Source: Euperipatoides rowelli (lineage: Eukaryota; Onychophora; Udeonychophora; Euonychophora; Peripatopsidae). From it: a stretch of 25,293 nucleotides of DNA. The notes under the pieces are model-generated. The model saw nothing but the letters and a program-made list of their open reading frames with translations. It was not told the DNA's origin and did no database searches. Every line of letters starts with the position of its first letter. Positions within the stretch are counted from its first letter, which is position 1. The translations under genes were made by a program, and so were the position numbers. This document shows positions 1 through 6,849 of the stretch, piece by piece. Location of the stretch: the NCBI GenBank assembly GCA_003024985.2, contig PXIH01S0002375.1. One strand, 5' to 3'.

Positions 1-541
1 AAAATATATTGCTTCCTGAAGATGTTAAAAGACCATTAAATGTTGTTGTAACCGAGGATCCTATTGTTGGTAATGTTGATGGTAAATTTTCAAATCTGAA
101 TAATCCCAAATTGTTGCCCAAAAAAACATATTCAATTATATGAGCCCATGTTCCTGTGGAAAAAACACTAATTAATCCACGATAATAATTATATTGATTA
201 TTAAATGCTGATGTAAATGTTATAATAATTTCATTATTGTTAATCGAAGAAATTGTTCCTGTAACATTAATGTCTAATCCGGTCCACTCTAATAATATCT
301 GACCGGTATTTAAAGAATTAATAGATCCTAAATTTATAGGTAACTGATTTGTAACAGGATCAAAAGCCTCTATGCCATTATTTTTTTGACCTGTGTTATT
401 TAAAGTAACTTCAAACAGAAATGGATTTTTAGCAATACTTCTATTTCTGTTCAAAGATGTTAATTCTAACGGTATGACGTCTGAATCTAATACAGATTTA
501 AGTTCATTTCTTATTGTATTTAGTTTTGGAAAGGTATTCAT
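1..541 (-). CDS. Beta-rich virion-like protein of unknown function, C-terminus outside window
   Basis: The gene starts at the ATG at 541-539 and stays open for 180 codons to the window edge, so only the N-terminal part is visible. It begins MNTFPKLNTIRNELKSVLDS. A basic turn with NRNRSIAKNPF follows at about residues 32-42, then a long stretch rich in Asn, Thr, Ile and aromatic residues that alternates as beta-strands do. There is no signal peptide, transmembrane segment or known catalytic motif. The composition (Asn/Thr/Gly-rich, almost no Cys) resembles capsid-associated or surface proteins of giant viruses; that is inference only. Upstream is a 260-bp AT-rich spacer, and the next gene on the same strand ends at 802. 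I do not recognise the family. Confidence 0.7.
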   Translation of the reverse strand, partial: MNTFPKLNTIRNELKSVLDSDVIPLELTSLNRNRSIAKNPFLFEVTLNNTGQKNNGIEAFDPVTNQLPINLGSINSLNTGQILLEWTGLDINVTGTISSINNNEIIITFTSAFNNQYNYYRGLISVFSTGTWAHIIEYVFLGNNLGLFRFENLPSTLPTIGSSVTTTFNGLLTSSGSNIF

Positions 542-801
542 GTTTATTTAATGAAAATTCGTTTCAACTACATTAAAATGTCACCTTATAGCTACTAATA
601 ATACTTTATAATACTAAAAAAGAGGTAGATTGTTAATAAGCCAAAAGGCAGGAACTAAACACAACATAAAAATAAAAATGGAGAATCATAAGGAGGATAA
701 CATATAAAAAGAAAATATAATCAGATTACAAAAAACCAAACCACACCACAAAAACCAATTAATTATCTTAAGCTAAATTCTTATAATATTTATTTCGAAG
801 T
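542..801. other. AT-rich intergenic spacer with A/C-biased plus strand
   Basis: This 260-bp spacer separates two minus-strand genes. The plus strand from about 605 to 760 is strikingly rich in A, with G and C but few T. No gene, strong hairpin or repeat could be supported. Unlike most gene ends in the window, the phosphatase gene that ends at 802 has no clear inverted repeat after it. Confidence 0.4.
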
Positions 802-1602
802 TTAATACAAATAGTTCCAATACAATTTTTTCCTAAGCGATTGAAGTTGTCTAAAACCGGTTTGTAATAGTTGTTGTTTACAAGAAGGATGTTGTTGAAA
901 TTTATTATCTAAAACAAATTCTATACAATGATAATCAGATTTACCAGAAGAATTATGTAATAAATAATGTACAGCATCTGATGCTGATTTAAATACTATT
1001 TCGGTTTTATCACAAACAATTATAACTGAATGATGAGAATATGGAGAAAGTAAAGAATCATTATTTATATTTTGGGATCCAAAAAGATAATGCAAAAAAT
1101 TACATTGAGCTTTGGTTTGAGGAGATCCTATTTTTTTCCATTTTTTCTTCATCATATGTCTTTGGTTATGAGAAAGTGTGGTTTCTTTTATAGCTTTTTC
1201 TGGACTTATTTCATCCATAACACAAAGAAGAGTTGCAGCTATTAAACCACTACGTCCATGACCACCTTTACAATGGATGTATAATTTTTCACAATTTGTT
1301 AATCCACTAATTATATTAACCAGTTTGTTTATAAATTTAACAAATTCAATTATGTTATCTGGAACTCTTTGATCCATTATAGGGAATGTGATGTATTTTT
1401 CCTTATTTTGAATTATGTACGGTGTAGTTCTTTTTTCATTTCCCAAAGTCAAGTCTACAAACCATTCAACACCTATACTTTCTAATAAATACACCTGTTC
1501 TTGTGTTGGATAACCTCCAAACAATGCTTTTTTATCAGATAAGGATACTAAAGTTGGTCTAGGATAAAAATACGAACACGTTTTCCCCATTAATTCATCC
1601 AT
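802..1602 (-). CDS. Dual-specificity-type phosphatase fused to a C-terminal NADAR-like domain
   Basis: The protein has 266 residues. The first two thirds are a cysteine-dependent phosphatase. The P-loop HCKGGHGRSG at 110-119 gives the nucleophile C111 and the phosphate-binding R117, and an upstream loop with D77 could supply the general acid. Residues 184-266 resemble NADAR (YbiA-like) domains: a SPYS opening, a KSASDAVHYLL segment at about 205-215, then KFQQHP, LLQTG and YWNYL in the order and spacing of the family's C-terminal half. NADAR proteins are known to act on ADP-ribose conjugates or related N-glycosides. In the helix that usually carries the catalytic Glu, an Asp (D209) is the closest match, and the middle of the domain is short. 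The substrate is unknown. A protein, RNA or ADP-ribose phosphoester are all possible for the phosphatase half. The phosphatase call is firm and the NADAR call moderate. Confidence 0.85.
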   Translation of the reverse strand: MDELMGKTCSYFYPRPTLVSLSDKKALFGGYPTQEQVYLLESIGVEWFVDLTLGNEKRTTPYIIQNKEKYITFPIMDQRVPDNIIEFVKFINKLVNIISGLTNCEKLYIHCKGGHGRSGLIAATLLCVMDEISPEKAIKETTLSHNQRHMMKKKWKKIGSPQTKAQCNFLHYLFGSQNINNDSLLSPYSHHSVIIVCDKTEIVFKSASDAVHYLLHNSSGKSDYHCIEFVLDNKFQQHPSCKQQLLQTGFRQLQSLRKKLYWNYLY

Positions 1603-1686
1603 TTTTTTAATATTTTAATTGTACCTTTAAAAAATTATTTTGAATTCAATTTACCTGGATTGTGACCTATTTTTATTTTTACAACA

Positions 1687-1700
1687 CCATTAATTAATGG
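1687..1700. repeat. 14-bp perfect palindrome
   Basis: CCATTAATTAATGG reads the same on both strands. It lies in the 201-bp spacer between the thioredoxin-like gene and the phosphatase gene. Its position upstream of the phosphatase start allows a regulatory role, but nothing more can be shown. Confidence 0.4.
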
Positions 1701-1744
1701 ATTTTTTTTCAAGGTGAATGACCTTTCAACATAAACAAAAAGGC

Positions 1745-1765
1745 ATAAAGGTTAATAACCTTTAT
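1745..1765 (-). terminator. 3'-end hairpin of the thioredoxin-like gene
   Basis: Arms ATAAAGGTTA and TAACCTTTAT pair perfectly over 10 bp around a single central base. The repeat begins about 39 nt after the stop of the minus-strand gene 1804-2328. It fits the pattern of inverted repeats at gene ends seen across the window. Confidence 0.55.
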
Positions 1766-1803
1766 AACTTATACAATCACAGTAAGTGACTGACTACTAT
1801 GAT

Positions 1804-2328
1804 TTAATTAGAAGATGGGGGAGGTATGCCATTATAGGCGTTATCAAAATTTAAATAACAAACTCTTTTTGACACCGCCTTTCCAACACTGTGTTGAGAA
1901 ATACTTCCTTCTTCTTGTTGAGGAGTTCCTATGATTTCATATGCCTTAATACTTACTTCTTTTACAAATTGTCTTAAATTATCTTCTGTATAATTTCCAC
2001 CAAACTCCTTAAAAGGAGTTCCATTAATATAAAAAATAATTAATGGTACATATCTTATTGGTGTTGTTGTTTGTTGTGATAATTCTGCAAGTTCAGGTTG
2101 TAATGAAACATTAACAGTTCCAATTTGGCAATTGGGAATTGTTCCAACTAATTTTTTAAAAATAGGTTTTAATTCTTGACAATATGTACAATTATTTCCT
2201 GAAAACATTATAAGCGAAAAACTATTTGTAATTCTATTTTTAAGAATTTTTTTCTTTTCTTGGTTGTTAGATGGAGGTGGCTGACTTAAAATAAAATCAG
2301 CCTTATCTAAATATAGCATGAAAGACAT
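1804..2328 (-). CDS. Thioredoxin-fold protein with CxxC active site
   Basis: The protein has 174 residues. The thioredoxin fold spans about residues 30-130. The redox motif is CTYC at 47-50 after a hydrophobic strand (SLIMFSGNN), and the loop with the expected cis-proline is RYVPLIIFY, with P95. The C-terminal extension (about 135-174) is polar and contains KRVCYLNFDNAYNG followed by a Pro/Ser tail. There is no signal peptide, so it should act in the cytoplasm, virus factory or virion. Large DNA viruses assemble in the reducing cytosol and often encode thiol oxidoreductases; a role in disulphide formation in virion proteins is inference. The gene is divergent from the 133-aa gene across only 57 bp. 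The fold call is strong, the partner unknown. Confidence 0.85.
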   Translation of the reverse strand: MSFMLYLDKADFILSQPPPSNNQEKKKILKNRITNSFSLIMFSGNNCTYCQELKPIFKKLVGTIPNCQIGTVNVSLQPELAELSQQTTTPIRYVPLIIFYINGTPFKEFGGNYTEDNLRQFVKEVSIKAYEIIGTPQQEEGSISQHSVGKAVSKRVCYLNFDNAYNGIPPPSSN

Positions 2329-2385
2329 TTATTACATTTAATAAAATATACCTTTCTTTTAAACATCTTTCTTTTATATTTAAAA
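2329..2385. promoter_or_regulatory. 57-bp divergent promoter region
   Basis: Two start codons face away from each other across 57 bp, so both promoters must lie here or reach into the neighbouring genes. The plus strand holds two copies of CTTTCTTTTA, about 20 bp apart. No AAAATTGA octamer is present. Confidence 0.5.
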
Positions 2386-2787
2386 ATGCCAAGTAGAAAA
2401 TACAAAATATATAATGATGTAATGGTATGTGATACAAAATGGATAAATTTATCAAGTAATCATATGACAATGTGTGAATGTTTAAGTTGTAGGTTAAAAT
2501 TATATATATCTTTTACAAAAAATCCATTAACAAAATTTATTATTTTTCATCCTTCTAGAAATAGATTCATATACCAGTCTGCATTTATTTTTGTTGGATT
2601 AGATGAAAACAATAGTATTGGATGCATTTTAATGTCATACAAATTAAAAGAAGGCCTAGAAACATTTAAAAATAAATATCCAGAGTTATGTTATGAAAAT
2701 AAGAAATATGAAAATATAGAAAAATACTTGGAAAAATGCCTTACTGTTAAACCACAAAAAAAAAGAAAAGTTTATTATAGATTATAA
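2386..2787 (+). CDS. Uncharacterised 133-aa protein
   Basis: This is the only plus-strand gene in the first 15.8 kb. The product has 133 residues with an N-terminal CECLSCRLK cluster at about residues 30-38. The middle is beta-rich and hydrophobic (FIFVGLDENNSIGCILMSYK). The C-terminal helix is charged and the end is basic (KPQKKRKVYYRL), a possible nuclear or nucleic-acid-binding tail. I do not recognise the family. The CxxC pair alone is too little for a zinc finger call. It converges with the BIR-RING gene on a shared 29-bp inverted repeat, which supports it being a real transcription unit. Confidence 0.65.
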   Translation: MPSRKYKIYNDVMVCDTKWINLSSNHMTMCECLSCRLKLYISFTKNPLTKFIIFHPSRNRFIYQSAFIFVGLDENNSIGCILMSYKLKEGLETFKNKYPELCYENKKYENIEKYLEKCLTVKPQKKRKVYYRL

Positions 2788-2825
2788 TGTTGTGTTTGTG
2801 TAGAGATTGTTTATATTGATAGTAT

Positions 2826-2854
2826 AAATATAATGAGAAATTCTCATTATATTT
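2826..2854. terminator. Shared bidirectional 3'-end hairpin
   Basis: Arms AAATATAATGAGAA and TTCTCATTATATTT are perfectly complementary over 14 bp with one central base. The repeat lies between the convergent ends of the 133-aa gene (stop at 2787) and the BIR-RING gene (stop at 2859). It can therefore form a hairpin in both transcripts. Confidence 0.75.
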
Positions 2855-2858
2855 AAAA

Positions 2859-3488
2859 TTATATAAAAAGATTGTGAATTTTGGTAAAGTTATCTTTACA
2901 AATTGGACATGTCTGTAATTTAAAAACACATTCATAACACGCAGAATGACCACAAGGAATTAAAACTTTCGTAATTTTATTTGTAACACAAATTTTGCAT
3001 GTTAAAACATCATAATCAGATGTTGTAGAATTTTGATCTAAATCTTGGTTGTGATCCAAATCTTGGTTGTGATCCAAATCTTGGTTGATATTGTTTGTAA
3101 TGGGGTTCTGGAAACAAGATTCTGAATGGTTTTTAACGAAGTTATCAAATTCTATTGACTTTACAAATAAGCAATTAATTTTTAAATCTTGTGTATGTTT
3201 TTTATGTTCTTCAAATGCATTATCTGATCTTTTCCATTCTTTTAATTTAAGATTACAATAAAAACATTGTACCTGGTCACCAATATTTAAATATATAAAT
3301 CCTGCTCTAGACAACTGTTCTTTTGAAGGTAATAATTGTATTGGCCAATTTTGAAATGAATTTAATCTTTCATTATATGATGCAAATGGTAAATTTTTAA
3401 TAATTTTATCTCCTTCATCGTTTTCTCCTTCATCGTTTTCTTTGGGAAATTCTTCCTTATCGTTATTATAAATTCCACATGTATCCAT
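2859..3488 (-). CDS. BIR-RING protein (inhibitor-of-apoptosis-like E3 ligase)
   Basis: The protein has 209 residues. An acidic N-terminus with an ENDEG repeat precedes one BIR domain at about 37-110. Its signatures are RLNSFQNWP, AGFIYLNIGDQVQCFYC and the zinc ligands C75, C78, H95 and C106. The last spacing (10 residues between H95 and C106) is a little longer than usual. A linker with three DLDHNQ-like repeats (about 136-152) leads to a C3HC4 RING finger at 164-197 (C164, C167, C179, H181, C184, C187, C194, C197). This BIR-plus-C-terminal-RING layout is that of IAP proteins of baculoviruses, entomopoxviruses, iridoviruses and animals, which block caspases and ubiquitinate partners. Whether this one is anti-apoptotic is inference. 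Confidence 0.92.
   Translation of the reverse strand: MDTCGIYNNDKEEFPKENDEGENDEGDKIIKNLPFASYNERLNSFQNWPIQLLPSKEQLSRAGFIYLNIGDQVQCFYCNLKLKEWKRSDNAFEEHKKHTQDLKINCLFVKSIEFDNFVKNHSESCFQNPITNNINQDLDHNQDLDHNQDLDQNSTTSDYDVLTCKICVTNKITKVLIPCGHSACYECVFKLQTCPICKDNFTKIHNLFI
3035..3088. repeat. Three 18-bp in-frame tandem repeats inside the BIR-RING gene
   Basis: Three near-identical 18-bp units (plus strand GATCCAAATCTTGGTTGT and variants) occupy 3035-3052, 3053-3070 and 3071-3088. They encode a six-residue DLDHNQ-like unit in the linker between BIR and RING. Because the unit is a multiple of three, copy number can change without breaking the gene. Confidence 0.8.
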
Positions 3489-3504
3489 ATTTTATCATGT
3501 ATTA

Positions 3505-3525
3505 ATTTTGAATGGAATTCAAAAT
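3505..3525 (-). terminator. 3'-end hairpin of the 73-aa gene
   Basis: Arms ATTTTGAAT and ATTCAAAAT (9 bp) flank a 3-nt loop. The repeat starts about 20 nt after the stop of the 73-aa gene and lies just upstream of the BIR-RING start. Confidence 0.5.
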
Positions 3526-3545
3526 AGGTCTTTCATTTTTAAAGT

Positions 3546-3767
3546 TTAAATTAAAACTTTTTTAAATCCTCTTTTAGTAAACTTCTTAACAGTTTTAGTT
3601 TGTGTAGAAACATCAACTTTAGTTGCTATTAACTTTGATTTATTAGGAATTTCATTTCTAATCTTCGCTAATCGTTTTTCCAATTCTAAATTCTTATTAT
3701 ATGTTGCGTTTGATAATGACAACTGTTCTTGTACATTCCATACGTTTGTTAATTTTTTGAAAGACAT
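3546..3767 (-). CDS. Uncharacterised 73-aa basic protein
   Basis: This small ORF lies on the same strand between the primase-helicase gene and the BIR-RING gene. It is bracketed by inverted repeats on both sides, which suggests its own transcript. The product is basic, with a likely helical or coiled segment at about 23-40 (LELEKRLAKIRNEI) and a Lys-rich end (KKFTKRGFKKVLI). The upstream sequence is A/T-rich and the start codon at 3767 is the only good one. There is no recognisable family. Nucleic-acid binding is possible from the charge but unproven. Confidence 0.6.
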   Translation of the reverse strand: MSFKKLTNVWNVQEQLSLSNATYNKNLELEKRLAKIRNEIPNKSKLIATKVDVSTQTKTVKKFTKRGFKKVLI

Positions 3768-3784
3768 TTATTATATTATTTGAT

Positions 3785-3813
3785 AAATTTAAAGGTTCTT
3801 AACCTTTAAATTT
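3785..3813 (-). terminator. 3'-end hairpin of the primase-helicase gene
   Basis: Arms AAATTTAAAGGTT and AACCTTTAAATTT (13 bp, perfect) enclose a 3-nt loop. The repeat starts 7 nt after the stop codon of the gene ending at 3820. Confidence 0.7.
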
Positions 3814-3819
3814 AAAATT

Positions 3820-6735
3820 TTAGAATAAAGGCATGCCATTTTCTTCGTCATTTTCCAAATTAAATTCTTCCAACGTTTCTTTTAGTTTAAGTTTCTTACA
3901 AATGAATGTGTTCATATCTCCTTTTGCATGTTGTACAAATAATTTCATAAATTTTTTTTTGTCTATGTTAACATTTTTATTAGAGTGGGTTTGTGAAAAC
4001 CATAAAAGAAAATCTTGATAATACAATTTAATATTGATAGTATCATTATCATCATCTGAGATTTCAAACTTATCATTAAAGTAATCTGCAATAGCATTTC
4101 CTTGTGCTTTGTACAATTCTGTAGCTTCATTAACTTTAGCAGGTATTTTAATTTTAAAACTTTTGCCATTTAACCTTGCATCTCGTCTAGCTTGTTCTTT
4201 TTTAATAAATACTTGAATTAAATACCAAGCAAACGCTTCCCCCAATTCTCTAATTGTTTCTTTTTCACAAAAAGAAGTGTCTTTTAAAAAAATTTTATCT
4301 CTTTTTTGTTCCTCTAAAGATATATCATCAATATTATCTTTAAAGGTTGATTCGAACGGAATAACTCTAATTCTATTCCAAGTTGCATTGTCAGGATTTC
4401 TTATATTTGGGATAGTATTACAAATAAAAATTAATTTAAAAAACGGATCTATATCAATCACGTCTTTACCTTTTTGTTGAATATCTCTTGCATACAAATT
4501 ATCAATACCTCCAGTTAAATTTTTAATTACTCCAGCATTTACAGTTTCATCTGGAGCAAATTCATCTACAACAGCCCATCTAACACCACGTTGAGCACGA
4601 GTTAGTTCTGGAAAACATGCTCCTGCTTTAGGAGGATCTCCAGTAACCATTCCTTTTGGAAATTTCACTGAAAGTTTTCCAAATTTGTTTTCTATAATTT
4701 TATTTGTAACAGATTTGCCATTATCTCCCTCTCCAGTCCATATTTGTAAAATTTTATCTCTGTTTCCTCCTATATACATTTCACAATTTTCAAGCATAAA
4801 ATACTCAAACAGTTCTTCATCTGGAAATATTTTTTTAAAAAAATTTAACATTTTGATCACTTTAGGATTTTCCATTGTTAATGTTATATCATATGGAATA
4901 GTCATTTGACGTGTTATATAATCTTCGGGTAAACCTTGTCTAAAGGTAAACAAAGATAAATCATATACTCCATTTGTAAAAGCAATTAATTGCTTATTTT
5001 GATCCATTTTATCATTTAAATTATCAATTCCAATCATATCTTCTATGACTTTCATTAAACTCATTTGCGGACCATTGTTTTGACATTTTTTTGCTAAATC
5101 GTTGATGAGTTTAATTTTACTATTGACCAATTTAGTTATTTTCGCCGTCGTTTTTCCTCCGGAAGTTGATGCACTATCGTCGTCATCAAACCCAAAACCA
5201 GAATCAGATGGCTCATACCCTTCGTCATCATTTTGTAATGTTTTTGTTATGTATTTTAATGCAGGAATTAAGTTTAAATATGATCTAGATAAAGATACTA
5301 AAGATGGTCTCATATGTCTACCCACAGATTCTAATGATGACCAAATAGTTCCATTAAATTTAAACCATCCCATATTTCCGTTTAAATACTCATCTTCGTG
5401 TTGAGATACAAACATTTCAGCTATTTCTGTATCGAAAACAGGCACTTTTAATTTTTTAATACTTTCAACATCTAAATTTTGGTGCGAAGTCCAATTTTCA
5501 ATGTTCATTTGTTCAGCTAATAAATATTTTTCTAAAGCAACAGGGTTATCTGATTTAGCCATAAAAATTAAAGATCCCATTGTTCTTGCATTAAGAGGTT
5601 TGTTTTTTTTCTTCATTTCTGCCCATTCTAAATCACATCTACTTTCATCATACTTTGTACTTTGAGAAGAAAACATTTTCCAAGCCTCAAGAGCTTCATC
5701 TTCGCAATCTCTTCCTGTTCCAATATTAAATAAAGTAATTCCAACTGTCCACCATTGATTGTAATCATCAGCTCTCGAAACAGATAAAAACGACGTAAGC
5801 TTTTTCATTTTCTCTATTTCTCTAGCCGACATACGTCCCTCTTTTTCACGATTGTTGTTAACTACTGGAAGTAATGCATCGCATAATTTAATAGGGGCTT
5901 CTTTAAAGTAAAATAGTTTATTGGATATTATTGAAGGTTTGGGATTAATTGATAACAACATTGGCAATTCAAATTCTACATTTGTATCAGTTATGGGAGA
6001 TCCGTCAATACAGGTTTCGCTTTTAAAACATTTTGAAATAGAAATTTCTTGTTGATTATGATCCAAAATTTTTGATATTTTATATGGTTTGTTTAATCCT
6101 TCTTTAGAACTTCCATACATTAACCAGTATTTTGAAGAAATATCATCTATAAGTGATGAAGGCATTATTTGATTATCCATTGAATTAATAAAATCTTGGA
6201 AAACATTTTCTTGGTCAATCATTGTTTTAACCACAGGCATAAAAGAGATTTTAATATCTTTCTTAGGCAAAAAGAGGTGAGGAAAATGAAGATGTATACC
6301 TTTTTTTACAATATATTTATCTTCGCTTTCGTTAATTCTTTCAATAAAAATATCTTTTTCTAAAACGACACACCTTAAATTCTTATTAGTTAATTTTTTG
6401 ACATGCCTGTTAACATTTTCAGACACAGCGTTTTGAAAAATTTTCACAACATTTATTATATCTTCATCGTTATAAAAATCATTAGACCCATAATTTGGAT
6501 AACCATTAACTTCTTTTTTCAGATCAATATCTACTAACAATGGTACATATTCTCCAGGTTTTTCTGCTAAAGATAATTTTTGTCCATTTTTTAAAGCTAA
6601 TCCATAAACATTATAAAATTCTTGACTTTTATCTGAAGAAAGATACCAAGTACCCTTGGTATCTCCCATAGAAACATGAGTATGTTCACCATTAATATTT
6701 TTTGCAGGTGTTAACACTTTAAATACATCTGTCAT
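3820..6735 (-). CDS. D5-like primase-helicase (archaeo-eukaryotic primase plus SF3 helicase)
   Basis: The protein has 971 residues and is the central replication enzyme of this virus group. The N-terminal primase-type domain shows the metal-binding pair D69 and D71 in PLLVDIDLK and the downstream GIHLHFP (about 146-152). A linker domain at about 310-395 (WWTVGITLFNIGTG) matches the primase C-terminal linker seen in D5 relatives. An acidic, low-complexity stretch (about 503-525) precedes the SF3 helicase: Walker A GEGDNGKS at 668-675, Walker B AVVDE at 721-725, motif C IFICN at about 769-773 and the arginine-rich NRIRVIPF at 787-794. All key residues are present, and the length is close to that of mimivirus-type homologues. 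The product probably primes and unwinds DNA in the virus factory. An AAAATTGA octamer lies 66-73 nt upstream of the start, suggesting early expression. Confidence 0.95.
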   Translation of the reverse strand: MTDVFKVLTPAKNINGEHTHVSMGDTKGTWYLSSDKSQEFYNVYGLALKNGQKLSLAEKPGEYVPLLVDIDLKKEVNGYPNYGSNDFYNDEDIINVVKIFQNAVSENVNRHVKKLTNKNLRCVVLEKDIFIERINESEDKYIVKKGIHLHFPHLFLPKKDIKISFMPVVKTMIDQENVFQDFINSMDNQIMPSSLIDDISSKYWLMYGSSKEGLNKPYKISKILDHNQQEISISKCFKSETCIDGSPITDTNVEFELPMLLSINPKPSIISNKLFYFKEAPIKLCDALLPVVNNNREKEGRMSAREIEKMKKLTSFLSVSRADDYNQWWTVGITLFNIGTGRDCEDEALEAWKMFSSQSTKYDESRCDLEWAEMKKKNKPLNARTMGSLIFMAKSDNPVALEKYLLAEQMNIENWTSHQNLDVESIKKLKVPVFDTEIAEMFVSQHEDEYLNGNMGWFKFNGTIWSSLESVGRHMRPSLVSLSRSYLNLIPALKYITKTLQNDDEGYEPSDSGFGFDDDDSASTSGGKTTAKITKLVNSKIKLINDLAKKCQNNGPQMSLMKVIEDMIGIDNLNDKMDQNKQLIAFTNGVYDLSLFTFRQGLPEDYITRQMTIPYDITLTMENPKVIKMLNFFKKIFPDEELFEYFMLENCEMYIGGNRDKILQIWTGEGDNGKSVTNKIIENKFGKLSVKFPKGMVTGDPPKAGACFPELTRAQRGVRWAVVDEFAPDETVNAGVIKNLTGGIDNLYARDIQQKGKDVIDIDPFFKLIFICNTIPNIRNPDNATWNRIRVIPFESTFKDNIDDISLEEQKRDKIFLKDTSFCEKETIRELGEAFAWYLIQVFIKKEQARRDARLNGKSFKIKIPAKVNEATELYKAQGNAIADYFNDKFEISDDDNDTINIKLYYQDFLLWFSQTHSNKNVNIDKKKFMKLFVQHAKGDMNTFICKKLKLKETLEEFNLENDEENGMPLF

Positions 6736-6800
6736 TGTTTAACTATAATAGTGTTCTTTTATATTCATTAATTTTTTAAACTTTTCCTATAAATAAGGAT

Positions 6801-6808
6801 TCAATTTT
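6801..6808 (-). promoter_or_regulatory. Mimivirus-type early promoter octamer upstream of the primase-helicase
   Basis: On the minus strand the sequence is AAAATTGA, placed 66-73 nt before the start codon at 6735. In Mimivirus this octamer marks early genes and usually lies within about 100 nt of the start. The match is exact, but the octamer is not rare in DNA this AT-rich. Confidence 0.5.
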
Positions 6809-6812
6809 AACA

Positions 6813-6849
6813 ATAAAATTTTAATGGATATTATCCATTAAAATTTTAT
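6813..6849 (-). terminator. Perfect 18-bp hairpin overlapping the stop codon of the GT90-kinase gene
   Basis: Arms ATAAAATTTTAATGGATA and TATCCATTAAAATTTTAT pair over 18 bp around one central base. It is joint longest of the inverted repeats found here. It overlaps the stop codon (6846-6848), so termination and the mRNA 3' end are packed into the same few bases. Confidence 0.75.

Noticed and set aside
2747-2953. Minus-strand 68-codon frame over the end of the BIR-RING gene
   Set aside because: It overlaps the RING finger coding region in another frame and includes the terminator hairpin. It is a shadow.
5102-5404. Plus-strand 100-codon frame inside the primase-helicase gene
   Set aside because: It is antisense to a gene with all conserved motifs. 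Its hydrophobic/serine-rich product is what antisense of acidic AT-rich coding gives.
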